64,000 nucleotides of DNA from Flavobacteriaceae bacterium (GTDB lineage: Bacteria; Bacteroidota; Bacteroidia; Flavobacteriales; Flavobacteriaceae), in assembly GCA_018401115.1 (NCBI GenBank), contig JAGYKX010000008.1:124001-188000 (forward strand), in the 5' to 3' direction. The notes under the pieces are model-generated. The model saw only the letters and a list, made by a program, of their open reading frames with translations. It was not told the origin of the DNA and made no database searches. Below, one piece after another: positions 18,482 through 27,432 of this stretch. Each line of letters opens with the position of its first letter. The stretch's first letter is position 1. Made by a program: the position numbers and the translations under genes.

Positions 18482-19159
18482 ATGAAAAAAAATATCGTTT
18501 TAATATTAATGTTACCCTTTTTCAGTTGGGGACAAAATATTTCAATAGATCCTAGAAATTTCAACTCAGGCAATATAGAACTCATTAGGGCTGTTAACGA
18601 AAACAGAAATATCAAAGGTCATCCATTTTTAGAGGAAGATTTTTCCATCTCTACTATTGAATTTAAGGATGGAACAACCTATGAAGGATTGATTAGATTC
18701 AACATTGGTAAAGATGTTTTTGAGATAAAAAGCAATACCTCTGAGGAAATTTATGAATTTAAATTAAAGCCAGGGATTCGCATTACGCTCTCGGGAAAAA
18801 CCTTTGAAGCTAAACTACTCAGCAGCGAGAAAAGCTTAGCTACTTTTGAGATTCTAGTAAATGACACGCCTTATTCGCTCTATAAATACCATAAGAAAAT
18901 TATTAAAGAACCTCGAAAAGATGGCATAGCTATGCCAAGCTCCAACCAAGGAAACAACAGTGATGCATTTTGGAGTGAGCAATCTTCTCTGATACTCATG
19001 GCAAAAAATCAGATTTACGAAATAGAAAAATCTCATAAAAGACTCCTCAAATCAGGAATGGTTGATCCTTCGAAATACAATGAGATTGCAAAGAAAAAGA
19101 AATTCAAATTAGATAGAATGGAAGATGTGATAGCAATGGTTAAAGCACTCAACCAATAA
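18482..19159 (+). CDS. Secreted protein of unknown function
   Basis: The 225-residue product has a signal peptide (MKKNIVLILMLPFFSWGQ). The mature N-terminal half looks beta-rich (FKDGTTYEGLIRFNIGKDVFEIKS; LKPGIRITLSGKTFEAKLL). The C-terminal half is Lys-rich and helical (KSHKRLLKSG...KKKKFKLDRMEDVIAMVKALNQ). This plan is seen in many uncharacterised Flavobacteriaceae exported proteins and resembles that of the protein at 5209-5943. No enzymatic motif was found. It stands alone between two terminators. Confidence 0.75.
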   Translation: MKKNIVLILMLPFFSWGQNISIDPRNFNSGNIELIRAVNENRNIKGHPFLEEDFSISTIEFKDGTTYEGLIRFNIGKDVFEIKSNTSEEIYEFKLKPGIRITLSGKTFEAKLLSSEKSLATFEILVNDTPYSLYKYHKKIIKEPRKDGIAMPSSNQGNNSDAFWSEQSSLILMAKNQIYEIEKSHKRLLKSGMVDPSKYNEIAKKKKFKLDRMEDVIAMVKALNQ

Positions 19160-19189
19160 GATTAACCTAATCTCATAAAAATACACATA

Positions 19190-19227
19190 TTCAAAAACCC
19201 CCATGCCAAAAGCAGGGGGTTTTTTGT
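19190..19227 (+). terminator. Intrinsic terminator before rlmB
   Basis: AACCCCC and GGGGGTT form the outer stem with an imperfect inner TGC/GCA extension, then a T6 run. It ends only about 14 bp before the rlmB ATG. Confidence 0.75.
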
Positions 19228-19228
19228 T

Positions 19229-19236
19229 TACTTTTG
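19229..19236 (+). promoter_or_regulatory. Possible -7 element of rlmB (leaderless transcript)
   Basis: TACTTTTG matches TAnnTTTG and ends 4 bp before the rlmB ATG at 19241. If active, transcription would start at or within a few bases of the start codon. No convincing -33 element is present because the terminator stem occupies that place. Confidence 0.3.
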
Positions 19237-19240
19237 CATC

Positions 19241-19981
19241 ATGGAGAAACAAACGTATATATACGGCATTAGAGCTGTTATTGAGGCTATTGAAGCCAAA
19301 GAGACCTTAGATAAGATATTTATCCAAAAAGGCCTACAGGGAGACTTAATTAAGACCTTAGAAAACCTGATTAGAAAGCAGGGTTTAAACACTTCTTATG
19401 TACCCGTAGAAAAGCTTGATCGTTTGGCAAAGCAACACAACAACCACCAAGGAGTTGTAGCGAGTATTTCTCCCATAGAATTCCATGAACTCGATCCTTT
19501 TGTAGAAAGTGTTTTAGAAACAAAAGAAGCCCCACTTTTCTTACTCTTAGATCAATTATCAGATGTGAGAAATTTTGGTGCCATAATAAGAACTGCCTCT
19601 TGCACGGGAGTAGACGCTATTATCATTCAAAAAAAAGGTGCTGCTCCAGTAACTGCAGACACTATAAAAACTTCTGCAGGTGCAGCTTTTCAAGTCCCTA
19701 TTATTAAAGTAGATCACTTGAAAGACGCTGTTTTTCACTTACAAGCCTGCGGTATTCAAGTAGTCGCAGCTACAGAGAAAGCTAAAAACGACTTATATGA
19801 AGTTTCTTTAACAGGACCCACCGCTATTGTTATGGGGTCTGAAGACATGGGAATTACACCCTCCATTTTAAAAGTGGCCAACGCCCAAGCAAAGTTACCC
19901 ATGGAGGGACCTATTAGTTCATTAAATGTATCTGTTGCTTGTGGTGTATTCTTATACGAAGCAGTGAGACAAAGAAAATAA
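19241..19981 (+). CDS. rlmB: 23S rRNA (guanosine-2'-O-)-methyltransferase, TrmH/SpoU family
   Basis: The 246-residue product has the N-terminal RNA-binding substrate domain (YGIRAVIEAIEA) and the SPOUT knot domain with the three SpoU motifs: LDQLSDVRNFGAIIRTA (motif 1), IVMGSEDMGI (motif 2) and LPMEGPISSLNVSVACGVFLYE (motif 3). Family members use SAM to methylate the ribose of G2251 in the 23S P-loop. Assignment as RlmB rather than a paralogue follows from length and from the NNHQGVVA motif. It is followed after 1 bp by rarA. Confidence 0.88.
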   Translation: MEKQTYIYGIRAVIEAIEAKETLDKIFIQKGLQGDLIKTLENLIRKQGLNTSYVPVEKLDRLAKQHNNHQGVVASISPIEFHELDPFVESVLETKEAPLFLLLDQLSDVRNFGAIIRTASCTGVDAIIIQKKGAAPVTADTIKTSAGAAFQVPIIKVDHLKDAVFHLQACGIQVVAATEKAKNDLYEVSLTGPTAIVMGSEDMGITPSILKVANAQAKLPMEGPISSLNVSVACGVFLYEAVRQRK

Positions 19982-19982
19982 T

Positions 19983-21260
19983 ATGAATGAACCATTAGCA
20001 GAAAGAGTCCGCCCAAAGTCCTTAGAGGGCTATATGAGTCAAACTCATTTGGTGGGGCCTGCTGGTGTATTGACCAAACAAATAAAGGCAGGTGTTATTC
20101 CTTCTATTATTTTATGGGGACCTCCAGGAACTGGAAAAACTACCTTAGCCAATATTATTGCCTCCCAGACACAACGCCCATTTTATGCCCTAAGTGCTAT
20201 AAATTCAGGGGTGAAAGAAGTGAGGGAGGTCATTGAAAAAGCCAAACAATCTGGTGGATTATTTACTACCAAAAACCCGCTATTATTTATAGATGAGATC
20301 CATAGATTTAGTAAGTCTCAACAAGACTCCCTATTAGCAGCAGTAGAAAAAGGATGGGTTACTTTAATTGGAGCTACCACAGAGAATCCGAGTTTTGAGG
20401 TGAATGCTGCTCTACTCTCTCGTTGTCAAGTTTACACGCTCAAAGCTTTTGAAAAATCAGATTTAGAAGCGCTATTGGATAATGCTATAAAGATAGATCC
20501 ATGGCTTCAAGAGAAAGAAATTGTCCTCAAAGAAACCAATGCCCTTTTTAGGGCAAGTGGTGGTGACGCCAGAAAATTGCTCAATATTTTTGAATTTCTT
20601 GTCACCCAAAATCCAGATAAAAAAGTAGTCATCACAGATGAGTTTGTAACAAGCAACACACAAAATAACACTGCTTTTTATGACAAGTCGGGAGAACAAC
20701 ATTACGACATTGTTTCTGCATTTATAAAATCTATTAGAGGTTCTGATCCCAATGCAGCTGTTTACTGGCTAGCCCGAATGATTGTTGGAGGGGAAGACGT
20801 GAAATTCATAGCCAGGAGAATGGTCATATTGGCTTCTGAAGATATTGGAAATGCCAATCCAACCGCCCTTGTACTAGCAAATACTTGTTTCCAATCGGTT
20901 CATACCATTGGGCACCCAGAAGCAAGAATTATCTTGAGTCAGTGTGCGGTGTATTTAGCGACTTCTCCAAAGAGCAATAGCAGCTATTTGGCCATAGACC
21001 AAGCGATTGCTGCTGTTAAAGAAACTGGTGATTTACAAGTACCCCTCGCACTGAGAAATTCGCCTACCAAACTAGTGAAAGAACTGGGCTATGGAGACAG
21101 CTACCAATACTCCCACAACGGTCCAAATGCATTCATAGCACAAGAGTTTCTCCCGGAAGCCATATCAGGAACCGTTTTTTACCAACCCGGAGACAACCCC
21201 AAAGAGAAAGGGAGTCGGGATTTTCTTAAAAACAGATGGAAAGATAGATACGGATACTAA
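19983..21260 (+). CDS. rarA: Replication-associated recombination protein A (AAA+ ATPase)
   Basis: The 425-residue product is a clamp-loader-like AAA+ protein of the RarA/MgsA/WRNIP1 family acting at stalled replication forks. Visible motifs are [19 protein letters not shown] at the N-terminus, Walker [10 protein letters not shown] (about residue 46-54), Walker [11 protein letters not shown] (about 98-107), sensor 1 [12 protein letters not shown], and the arginine-finger region ALLSRCQVY. The C-terminal tetramerisation domain ([17 protein letters not shown] onward) is complete. It forms a unit with rlmB and is convergent with the phosphatase gene 16 bp away. Confidence 0.95.
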   Translation: MNEPLAERVRPKSLEGYMSQTHLVGPAGVLTKQIKAGVIPSIILWGPPGTGKTTLANIIASQTQRPFYALSAINSGVKEVREVIEKAKQSGGLFTTKNPLLFIDEIHRFSKSQQDSLLAAVEKGWVTLIGATTENPSFEVNAALLSRCQVYTLKAFEKSDLEALLDNAIKIDPWLQEKEIVLKETNALFRASGGDARKLLNIFEFLVTQNPDKKVVITDEFVTSNTQNNTAFYDKSGEQHYDIVSAFIKSIRGSDPNAAVYWLARMIVGGEDVKFIARRMVILASEDIGNANPTALVLANTCFQSVHTIGHPEARIILSQCAVYLATSPKSNSSYLAIDQAIAAVKETGDLQVPLALRNSPTKLVKELGYGDSYQYSHNGPNAFIAQEFLPEAISGTVFYQPGDNPKEKGSRDFLKNRWKDRYGY

Positions 21261-21276
21261 AACAATTCCTAGCCTG

Positions 21277-21966
21277 CTATAGAAACTTTTTTAATTCTAC
21301 TAAACTTTGCACCATTTCACAATGCTTATGTACAGATTCTCCGTGAGCGTTAAAATGAATGACCTCAAAGCCAACTTCTTTAGCGCCTAGAATATCTGCT
21401 TCTAAACTATCTCCAATCATTAAAGATGTAGCTGCAGTAACATTTGCTTTTTCAAGCGCCAATTCAAAAATTTGAGGGTGCGGCTTCTTAACCCCTGCCA
21501 ACTCCGAGTCCATAACAACGTCAAAATAATGATCAATATGGGCATTTTTCATTTTCTTGCCTTGTACCTCAGAAAATCCATTGGTAATGATGTGCAAATT
21601 GTAATGTGGTTTCAGGTACTCTAATATTTCTATAGTTCCAGGAAACAAATGATTGTAAGTGGTTAACACAGCCATATATTGGTCTGCCAACTCGAGAATG
21701 AGTGTGTCTGTTGCAGGGTATTCAAGCGTGTCAAAGGTAGACTTCAAACGTTCGTAACGCAAGGTTTCTTTGGAAACGGTGCCGTTCCTGTACATACGCC
21801 AATACTGAAGATTAATAGGGATATAGGCTTTTAAAAATGTATCTAATGGAATGTCTACGCCATATTCAATGAGTAAACGTTCAAAAGTAAGGGCTGAATT
21901 TTTTTCAAAATCCCAAAGGGTATGGTCTAAATCAAAAAATATATCTGAAATCTTTCCTTTAAGCAT
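21277..21966 (-). CDS. HAD-superfamily phosphatase, YjjG-type
   Basis: The 229-residue product has HAD motif I DIFFDLDHTLWD (nucleophile Asp about residue 11 and acid/base Asp about 13), motif II ITNG (about residue 127), and motifs III/IV K-K-PHPQIF and MIGDSLEADILGA. The helical cap between motifs I and II is of the C1 type. YjjG-like enzymes hydrolyse nucleoside monophosphates, including non-canonical pyrimidines, but HAD substrate range cannot be fixed by eye. It is monocistronic. Confidence 0.85.
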   Translation of the reverse strand: MLKGKISDIFFDLDHTLWDFEKNSALTFERLLIEYGVDIPLDTFLKAYIPINLQYWRMYRNGTVSKETLRYERLKSTFDTLEYPATDTLILELADQYMAVLTTYNHLFPGTIEILEYLKPHYNLHIITNGFSEVQGKKMKNAHIDHYFDVVMDSELAGVKKPHPQIFELALEKANVTAATSLMIGDSLEADILGAKEVGFEVIHFNAHGESVHKHCEMVQSLVELKKFL

Positions 21967-22093
21967 TCTTTTTTTTTTTGCTAAAGGTACTATTTAATTT
22001 TGCTTTGCCTAACCCCAAAAACTACCCCCTGAATGGTTTACACTACTTTGGATAAACCTATTTTGCAGGCAATCTATTCTCAGAATAAAAAAA

Positions 22094-23389
22094 CTATTTA
22101 CTAAACTGTGCCAGTTGCTTTTGAAAAGTCTCTTTCCATATATGGGCTTTTTCTCCTCCCAACAATTCATTAGAAAAAACTACATTAAAGTGCGCCCCTA
22201 CTTCTTTTGTTGCCTGATACAAGGGTGTCATTATTTTTAAGGCATCTAAAGTACTTTTTTCCTTTAATAAGGCGTAATCATGTACAGCAAAAGGGTGCAC
22301 TTTAATAGGTAATTGAACCTCTAGGTAAATGTCATAAAAGAAAAATGGGCTGGCAGTACCCGCTCTAAATCCAAGCTCATGGGTATAACCCATAGAATAG
22401 TCGTTATGAATTTCAGCGTCTACTAAGTCCCTGTAAGAAACCGGTATGTCTACCCTATTATATCGCATTCTAGAAGCCTTTATAGGTCTATTGACTACAT
22501 TGGCCAAATGCTTCTGCTCGTCCATTAAAATTTTAGGTGCTCCAAAAGATGCGTATGACGCCGCCAAAGCTACTTCAAAGTGGTCTGCTACAGATTTTAT
22601 AAGGGCTTTAAAGGCGTTGTTATAAGGAGATACATTTTTGTCATATGTCCCATATTCTGCAAATTGAAAAAAGAAAATGGCCTTGGTTTTATACTGTCTT
22701 AAAAGAGTCCCTATAAAGTCAAAGTTATCATAGGGGTCTTTTTTAAAGCGCAGCCACACCCCTATCCTATTGAGAAGCCTAGTGAATTTTAAGCCTGACA
22801 AATCCACAAAAAAACCAAAGACTCCTCTGATAAGGCCACGGTATGCAAATGCGTGGGAGCTAGTCACATCTATTAATGAGGTAAAACAATACGTTCTTTT
22901 AGTCCTTATAAGATCCGGAAATTTTTCTTGAAGGGCATTAAAAAAAAGCTCCGCCCATTGGTCCACAACAGGTAGGGTTAAAAAACCGTTCACATAACCT
23001 ACACTTTCTTTTGGGGGAAAGCGCCCATGAATATCCTTCACATGAGGCAAATACTCCTCGTAACGAGATAGCATATAGAAACTGGCTGCAAAAATATCAA
23101 AGGGAATACTACTCTTGTCCCCCACAGAAAAAAAACAGGGTACCCCATTCCAATCACTCACTTTAATAGAATGATCATTGATTCCTTGTTCAAAGAGAAG
23201 TGAGTGAGATCTAATAAAAAACTCATTCTGTAGGGCTTGTTTGGTGTAGGTTAATTTTGGTCCCTCATGTTTTATGAAATCCGACACTTCAGTGGTAAAA
23301 GCAACTTCTATCCCTAACAATCGCTTGCATATATGGTTGGCAATATAAGTAAATCTTGGGGTGATTTTATAGGTGTATATCAGGAGCAT
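22094..23389 (-). CDS. Polysaccharide-deacetylase-like protein
   Basis: The 431-residue product has a family-specific N-terminal region (about 1-160) and a NodB-like barrel. The barrel starts near YCFTSLIDVTSSHAFAYRG (about residue 168-186), the place of the metal-binding Asp motif. Later segments include AIFFFQFAEYG, an IHNDYSMGYTHELGFRAG segment (about 332-350), where HDYSMGY.....FRAG is typical of this Bacteroidota group, and a C-terminal HPFAVHD motif. It probably acts on envelope or exopolysaccharide, but the exact substrate is unknown. The NodB His motif is not clearly conserved, so catalytic activity is uncertain. Confidence 0.75.
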   Translation of the reverse strand: MLLIYTYKITPRFTYIANHICKRLLGIEVAFTTEVSDFIKHEGPKLTYTKQALQNEFFIRSHSLLFEQGINDHSIKVSDWNGVPCFFSVGDKSSIPFDIFAASFYMLSRYEEYLPHVKDIHGRFPPKESVGYVNGFLTLPVVDQWAELFFNALQEKFPDLIRTKRTYCFTSLIDVTSSHAFAYRGLIRGVFGFFVDLSGLKFTRLLNRIGVWLRFKKDPYDNFDFIGTLLRQYKTKAIFFFQFAEYGTYDKNVSPYNNAFKALIKSVADHFEVALAASYASFGAPKILMDEQKHLANVVNRPIKASRMRYNRVDIPVSYRDLVDAEIHNDYSMGYTHELGFRAGTASPFFFYDIYLEVQLPIKVHPFAVHDYALLKEKSTLDALKIMTPLYQATKEVGAHFNVVFSNELLGGEKAHIWKETFQKQLAQFSK

Positions 23390-23458
23390 CTAAAAGATAA
23401 TATGATTCAAAAAATACATAACCAAAGGAGCGGTCAATCTAAGTTTAAAATTAAACAA

Positions 23459-24130
23459 TTATAGCAATTGCTGGTCTGCAAAACTAAAGTATTCATTTTT
23501 ACCTACAATAATATGGTCCAATAACACCATATCTAACAACTTAGCTGCGTCTTTCAATTTAATTGTTAAAGTCTTGTCAGCAACAGAAGGTGTCAGATTT
23601 CCTGTGGGGTGGTTGTGGGCCACTATCATGGCGGTAGCTCCCCATTTTAAGGCTTGTTGCAACACCAATCTAATATCTACAACCGTAGCCGTAAACCCAC
23701 CTTTACCCAGTAAAGACCGTTCTAAAACTACATGGGCATTGTCCAAATACAACACCCAAAATTCCTCATGAGCCAATCCAATGAGCACTGGTTTTAATAC
23801 TAAAAAGGCCGCTGCACTAGAAGAAAGCGACAAAGGTTTTGCAGGGATAAGAGGTAACAATCGGTACCCCAAATCCAAAGAAGCCTTAATTTTTACAGCT
23901 TTCACCTTCCCCACCCCTTTAAAATCCATTAAATTTTCTACCGATAATTCAAAAAGTTTTTGAAGGTCATTACCAGAGCGAATTAAAAGGCTTTTAGCCA
24001 ATGAAAGGGCAGATTGCCCCACAGATCCATTGCCAAGAACAATGGCTAATAGTTCTGCGTCTGTCAATTTTTGCCCACCCAAACGGAGGTATTTTTCTCT
24101 AGGCTGGTCTTCAACAGACCAAGCCTTCAT
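23459..24130 (-). CDS. radC: RadC-family JAB1/MPN metalloprotein
   Basis: The start is set at the ATG at 24130 (MKAWSVEDQPREKYLRLG), since this is where homology to RadC begins; the frame is open 63 bp further upstream. The 223-residue product has an N-terminal helix-hairpin-helix-like part (SVENLMDFKGVGKVKAVKIKAS) and the JAMM zinc motif VAHNHPTGNLTPSVAD (His-x-His then Ser/Asp). The molecular role of RadC is unsettled; the old link to radiation repair was withdrawn. No mobile element adjoins it, so this is the chromosomal form. Confidence 0.9.
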   Translation of the reverse strand: MKAWSVEDQPREKYLRLGGQKLTDAELLAIVLGNGSVGQSALSLAKSLLIRSGNDLQKLFELSVENLMDFKGVGKVKAVKIKASLDLGYRLLPLIPAKPLSLSSSAAAFLVLKPVLIGLAHEEFWVLYLDNAHVVLERSLLGKGGFTATVVDIRLVLQQALKWGATAMIVAHNHPTGNLTPSVADKTLTIKLKDAAKLLDMVLLDHIIVGKNEYFSFADQQLL

Positions 24131-24261
24131 ACTCGTGTTTTTAGCATAAACCATGAATAAAGATAGCCTGTATGGTATAAAAATGAGCGCCAACCAGTTA
24201 AACTACACATAAATTAGATTATCGGTCAAAAAACCTTACTTAAAGACAAAAAAATAAAATC

Positions 24262-25617
24262 TTAGGAGATCCTTTGGGCTAAAGCTTTAAAATCTGTCCC
24301 CCCATAATTTCCTGAACTCATAAACAAAAGCACCGTTCCTTCTAGAGGTAAATCTCTTAAAAAAACTGCCAATCCATCTGTCGTAGTTTCTATTTGAAGT
24401 GTATTAGCATTAAAAGCTTCTTTAATTACCTCAGCAGAGATAGGGTCCCGATCTTTTATGGCTAACACGGCTGGCTCGAAGAAAACCATACCGACATCGG
24501 CCTTGGCCAAAGCATTTTTATACTCCTTGAGAAAAGAAGCGTCTAAACTACTGTAGGTATGCAACTCAAGTACCACAACCAACTTTCTATCTGGATACTG
24601 CTCCTTAACCGCTGCAGTAGTGGCCTTTACCTTACTGGGGGCATGAGCAAAATCTTTGTAAATAGCCGTTTGATTGTTCTTAGCGACCAATTCTAATCTT
24701 TTAGAAGCCCCTTTAAAACTACTAATGGCCTCATAGAAATCTAGGGCGTCTATACCCATATGCTGACAGATCCACTTGGCTCCTGCCAGATTATTAAGGT
24801 TGTGCTTTCCAAAAATTCCTAATGGCAATGGACCTTCTTCCGTTTCTAGATAAGTCACGCCATTGTCTATAGAAGATTCTGGGGTGGTATAAGCAATTTT
24901 ACGAATGGTGTTGGTGGCTTTTTCAACCATTTCGTGAAGCAGCGCGTCTTCTTGATTATAGCTCAGACTACCTCCAGCTACAATACTGTCAATAAAGGAT
25001 TCGAAGGGCGCACAATAAGACTCAAAAGTGGGAAACACATTAATATGGTCCCAGGCAATACCACTCAACAGCGCAATATGCGGCTTGTAATGTAAAAACT
25101 TAGATTGAGGATCTATGGGAGAGGAGAGATATTCGTCCCCTTCTAATAACATAAAATCGTTCTGTTCTGTGAGGTGAACCATCTTGTCAAAGCCGTCTAA
25201 TTGCGCCCCCACCATAAAGTCTATGTCTTTTTCATGGTAGTGCATGACATGAAGAATCATAGAAGTAATGGTTGTTTTTCCATGACTCCCCCCTATCACC
25301 ACACGTGTTTTATGCTTTGAATGCTCGTATAAAAATTCAGGGTAAGAAGACACTTTTAAACCCAATTCCTGAGCTTTTTCAAGCTCAGGATTCCCTGGTT
25401 TTGCGTGCATGCCTAAAACAATTACGTCTATATCCGAGTGAATATTTTCAGGCTGCCAACCCATTTTTAGGGGAAGTAAGCCAACGGCTTCTAAACGGCT
25501 TTTAGAGGGTTCAAAAATGACATCGTCACTGCCGCTAATCTCATGACCCGCTTCGTGTAATGCTAGTGCTAAATTATGCATGGCACTTCCTCCAATGGCT
25601 ATAAAATGTATTCTCAT
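24262..25617 (-). CDS. mpl: Mur-ligase family peptidoglycan-recycling ligase
   Basis: The 451-residue product resembles UDP-N-acetylmuramate:L-alanyl-gamma-D-glutamyl-meso-diaminopimelate ligase, which reuses the cell-wall tripeptide. It has an N-terminal Rossmann-like domain (MRIHFIAIGGSAMHNLALALH), the ATP loop VVIGGSHGKTTITSMIL (about residues 106-122), HINVFPTFESY and the FAHAPSKVKAT motif. MurC-type proteins share these features; the short IHFIAIGGSAMHNLA start favours Mpl. It lies 4 bp after obgE on the same strand. Confidence 0.85.
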   Translation of the reverse strand: MRIHFIAIGGSAMHNLALALHEAGHEISGSDDVIFEPSKSRLEAVGLLPLKMGWQPENIHSDIDVIVLGMHAKPGNPELEKAQELGLKVSSYPEFLYEHSKHKTRVVIGGSHGKTTITSMILHVMHYHEKDIDFMVGAQLDGFDKMVHLTEQNDFMLLEGDEYLSSPIDPQSKFLHYKPHIALLSGIAWDHINVFPTFESYCAPFESFIDSIVAGGSLSYNQEDALLHEMVEKATNTIRKIAYTTPESSIDNGVTYLETEEGPLPLGIFGKHNLNNLAGAKWICQHMGIDALDFYEAISSFKGASKRLELVAKNNQTAIYKDFAHAPSKVKATTAAVKEQYPDRKLVVVLELHTYSSLDASFLKEYKNALAKADVGMVFFEPAVLAIKDRDPISAEVIKEAFNANTLQIETTTDGLAVFLRDLPLEGTVLLFMSSGNYGGTDFKALAQRIS

Positions 25618-25621
25618 AGAG

Positions 25622-26650
25622 TTATTTTCCAGAACCCATAGATTCCTTTTGATCGTGTATCATTTCCCAAAGAGTGTCTTTGAGCGGCATAATGCCCTTT
25701 TGCGCCACTGCAGAGAAGAACAAAAATGGGGTATTTCCCAATACGGGTTTTAGTAAACATGAAATTTCCGCTTCTAATTCCTCATCCAACATATCACTCT
25801 TAGAGATAGCGACCAAACGGTCTTTATCTAGCAATTCGGGATTGTATCTTCTCAGCTCGTCTAATAATACGCCGTACTCTTTTACAATATCTTCACTATC
25901 TGCAGGGATTAAAAATAAAAGGGTCGCATTGCGCTCTATATGCCTTAAAAAGTAATGCCCCAGACCTTTACCTTCCGCTGCTCCTTCAATAATTCCAGGA
26001 ATATCTGCCATGACAAAGCTCTTAAAATCTCTATACTCCACAATTCCTAAATTGGGTTTTAGGGTGGTAAATGCATAGGAGGCTATTTTTGGTTTGGCAG
26101 AGGTAATCACAGAGAGCAGGGTAGATTTTCCTGCATTGGGAAAACCAACCAATCCAACGTCTGCCAACACTTTTAATTCAAGGGTAAAAGACCCTTCTTT
26201 TCCTGGGATTCCAGGCTGGGCATATCTGGGCGTTTGATTGGTAGAAGACCTGAAGTGCCAATTCCCTAGCCCCCCTTTTCCACCTTCTAGAAGCACAATT
26301 TCTTGGTCGTGCTCAGTCACTTCATACAAAGGCTCCTGGGTTTCTCCATCTTTAACAACAGTTCCCAAAGGCACTTCTAAATAAACGTCATTTCCATCCG
26401 TACCAAAACTCCTATTTTTGCTACCATGTCCTCCGTGCTCCGCACTAAAGTGTTTTTTGAATTTATAATGAACCAGTGTCCAAAGGTGCTTATTACCCTT
26501 TAAAATAATGTGTCCCCCTCTTCCTCCATCGCCACCATCGGGTCCTCCCTTGGTGATGAATTTCTCCCTGTGTAAATGTATAGATCCCTTTCCTCCATTT
26601 CCTGAGGTTAAAAAAACCTTTACATAATCTACGAAATTTCCTTCTGTCAT
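25622..26650 (-). CDS. obgE: Obg family ribosome-assembly GTPase
   Basis: The 342-residue product has the glycine-rich Obg domain ([37 protein letters not shown]; about 1-158). The G domain follows, with P-loop [12 protein letters not shown] (about 165-176), switch/G3 [16 protein letters not shown] (about 212-227), G4 SKSD and a G5-like SAVA. Obg is essential in most bacteria and acts in 50S maturation and stress responses. The start ATG at 26650 opens the usual [10 protein letters not shown] sequence. It forms a unit with mpl downstream and adk upstream (72 bp). Confidence 0.97.
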   Translation of the reverse strand: MTEGNFVDYVKVFLTSGNGGKGSIHLHREKFITKGGPDGGDGGRGGHIILKGNKHLWTLVHYKFKKHFSAEHGGHGSKNRSFGTDGNDVYLEVPLGTVVKDGETQEPLYEVTEHDQEIVLLEGGKGGLGNWHFRSSTNQTPRYAQPGIPGKEGSFTLELKVLADVGLVGFPNAGKSTLLSVITSAKPKIASYAFTTLKPNLGIVEYRDFKSFVMADIPGIIEGAAEGKGLGHYFLRHIERNATLLFLIPADSEDIVKEYGVLLDELRRYNPELLDKDRLVAISKSDMLDEELEAEISCLLKPVLGNTPFLFFSAVAQKGIMPLKDTLWEMIHDQKESMGSGK

Positions 26651-26683
26651 GGGGTAATGATTAAATAATTTATGGGGTAATTT

Positions 26684-26704
26684 GGCCTATTCTAGGCCGA
26701 TGCC
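26684..26704. repeat. Short GC hairpin between adk and obgE
   Basis: GGCCTA and TAGGCC pair around a 3-base loop (26684-26698), directly followed by GATGCC. The same GGCCGATGCC string follows a GGCC/GGCC stem at 5122-5137, so this may be a small dispersed hairpin element. There is no T-run, so it is not a terminator. Confidence 0.4.
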
Positions 26705-26722
26705 TTAAACAGTGTTTTTCTG

Positions 26723-27298
26723 TTACAAACCACTAATAATAGCAGCAATTCTCTTTGTTATCTCTGAAATTTCTCCAATGCCGTTCACAGCATAAAACTT
26801 ATTTTGGGCCTTGTAAAAAGCTTCTAAAGGCGCTGTTTTAAGGTTGTATTCCTGAAATCTATTTCTAATTTTTGTTTCGTCCTGATCGTCCGGTCTTCCA
26901 CTTTCTTTACCTCGTTCTAACAGTCTAGCGGTTAAAACATTCTCGTCTGCTTCCAAGGCTATGGTGGCTGAAATTTCCATAGACTTAGACTTTAAAAAAG
27001 CATCCAAGGCTTCTGCTTGGGCGGTTGTTCTTGGAAATCCATCAAATATAAATCCTGCAGCTGCTTGGTTTTCATTCACCTCTGCCTCCAACATTTGTAT
27101 GGTCACAGAATCTGGAACCAAATCTCCTTTATCCATATAAGACTTGGCCAATTGACCTAAAGAAGTATTTTGAGAAATGTTAGCTCTAAAAACATCTCCA
27201 GTAGAAATATGCTTTAATTGGTAGGTTTCTTTTAAAAAGGCCGCTTGGGTTCCTTTTCCTGCGCCTGGTTTCCCAAACAAGACAAGGTTGGTTTTCAT
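26723..27298 (-). CDS. adk: Adenylate kinase
   Basis: The 191-residue product catalyses ATP + AMP = 2 ADP. Motifs are the P-loop LFGKPGAGKGTQA (about residues 7-19), the AMP-binding HISTGDVFRANI (about 30-41) and GFIFDGFPRTTAQAEAL (about 80-96), and the Arg-rich LLERGKESGRPDDQD of a short lid. The length is that of the short-type adenylate kinases lacking the zinc lid, as is usual in Bacteroidota. A fitting -7 box lies about 30 bp upstream. It is divergent from purK. Confidence 0.96.
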   Translation of the reverse strand: MKTNLVLFGKPGAGKGTQAAFLKETYQLKHISTGDVFRANISQNTSLGQLAKSYMDKGDLVPDSVTIQMLEAEVNENQAAAGFIFDGFPRTTAQAEALDAFLKSKSMEISATIALEADENVLTARLLERGKESGRPDDQDETKIRNRFQEYNLKTAPLEAFYKAQNKFYAVNGIGEISEITKRIAAIISGL

Positions 27299-27325
27299 GG
27301 GGTTTTCTTTAGTTAATTAAAGGCA

Positions 27326-27333
27326 CAAATATA
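27326..27333 (-). promoter_or_regulatory. -7 element of adk
   Basis: TATATTTG on the minus strand (27333-27326) matches TAnnTTTG and lies 27 bp before the adk ATG. No clear -33 partner is visible. Confidence 0.4.
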
Positions 27334-27388
27334 GTGTTTTGATTTCGCTTTTTTAAAGGGACAGACCGGCTTTATAATAATTATCTCG

Positions 27389-27396
27389 TATTTTTG
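27389..27396 (+). promoter_or_regulatory. -7 element of purK
   Basis: TATTTTTG matches TAnnTTTG, 36 bp before the purK ATG. No clear -33 partner. Together with the adk box it makes the 134-bp divergent gap a two-way promoter region. Confidence 0.4.
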
Positions 27397-27432
27397 TAGC
27401 ACAAGCACAAAATAACCCTAAGGGCCTTATTA

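Noticed and set aside
23459-24130. RadC as a marker of a mobile element or defence island
   Set aside because: Neighbouring genes (mpl, obgE, adk) are housekeeping, and no integrase, repeat or composition change is present.
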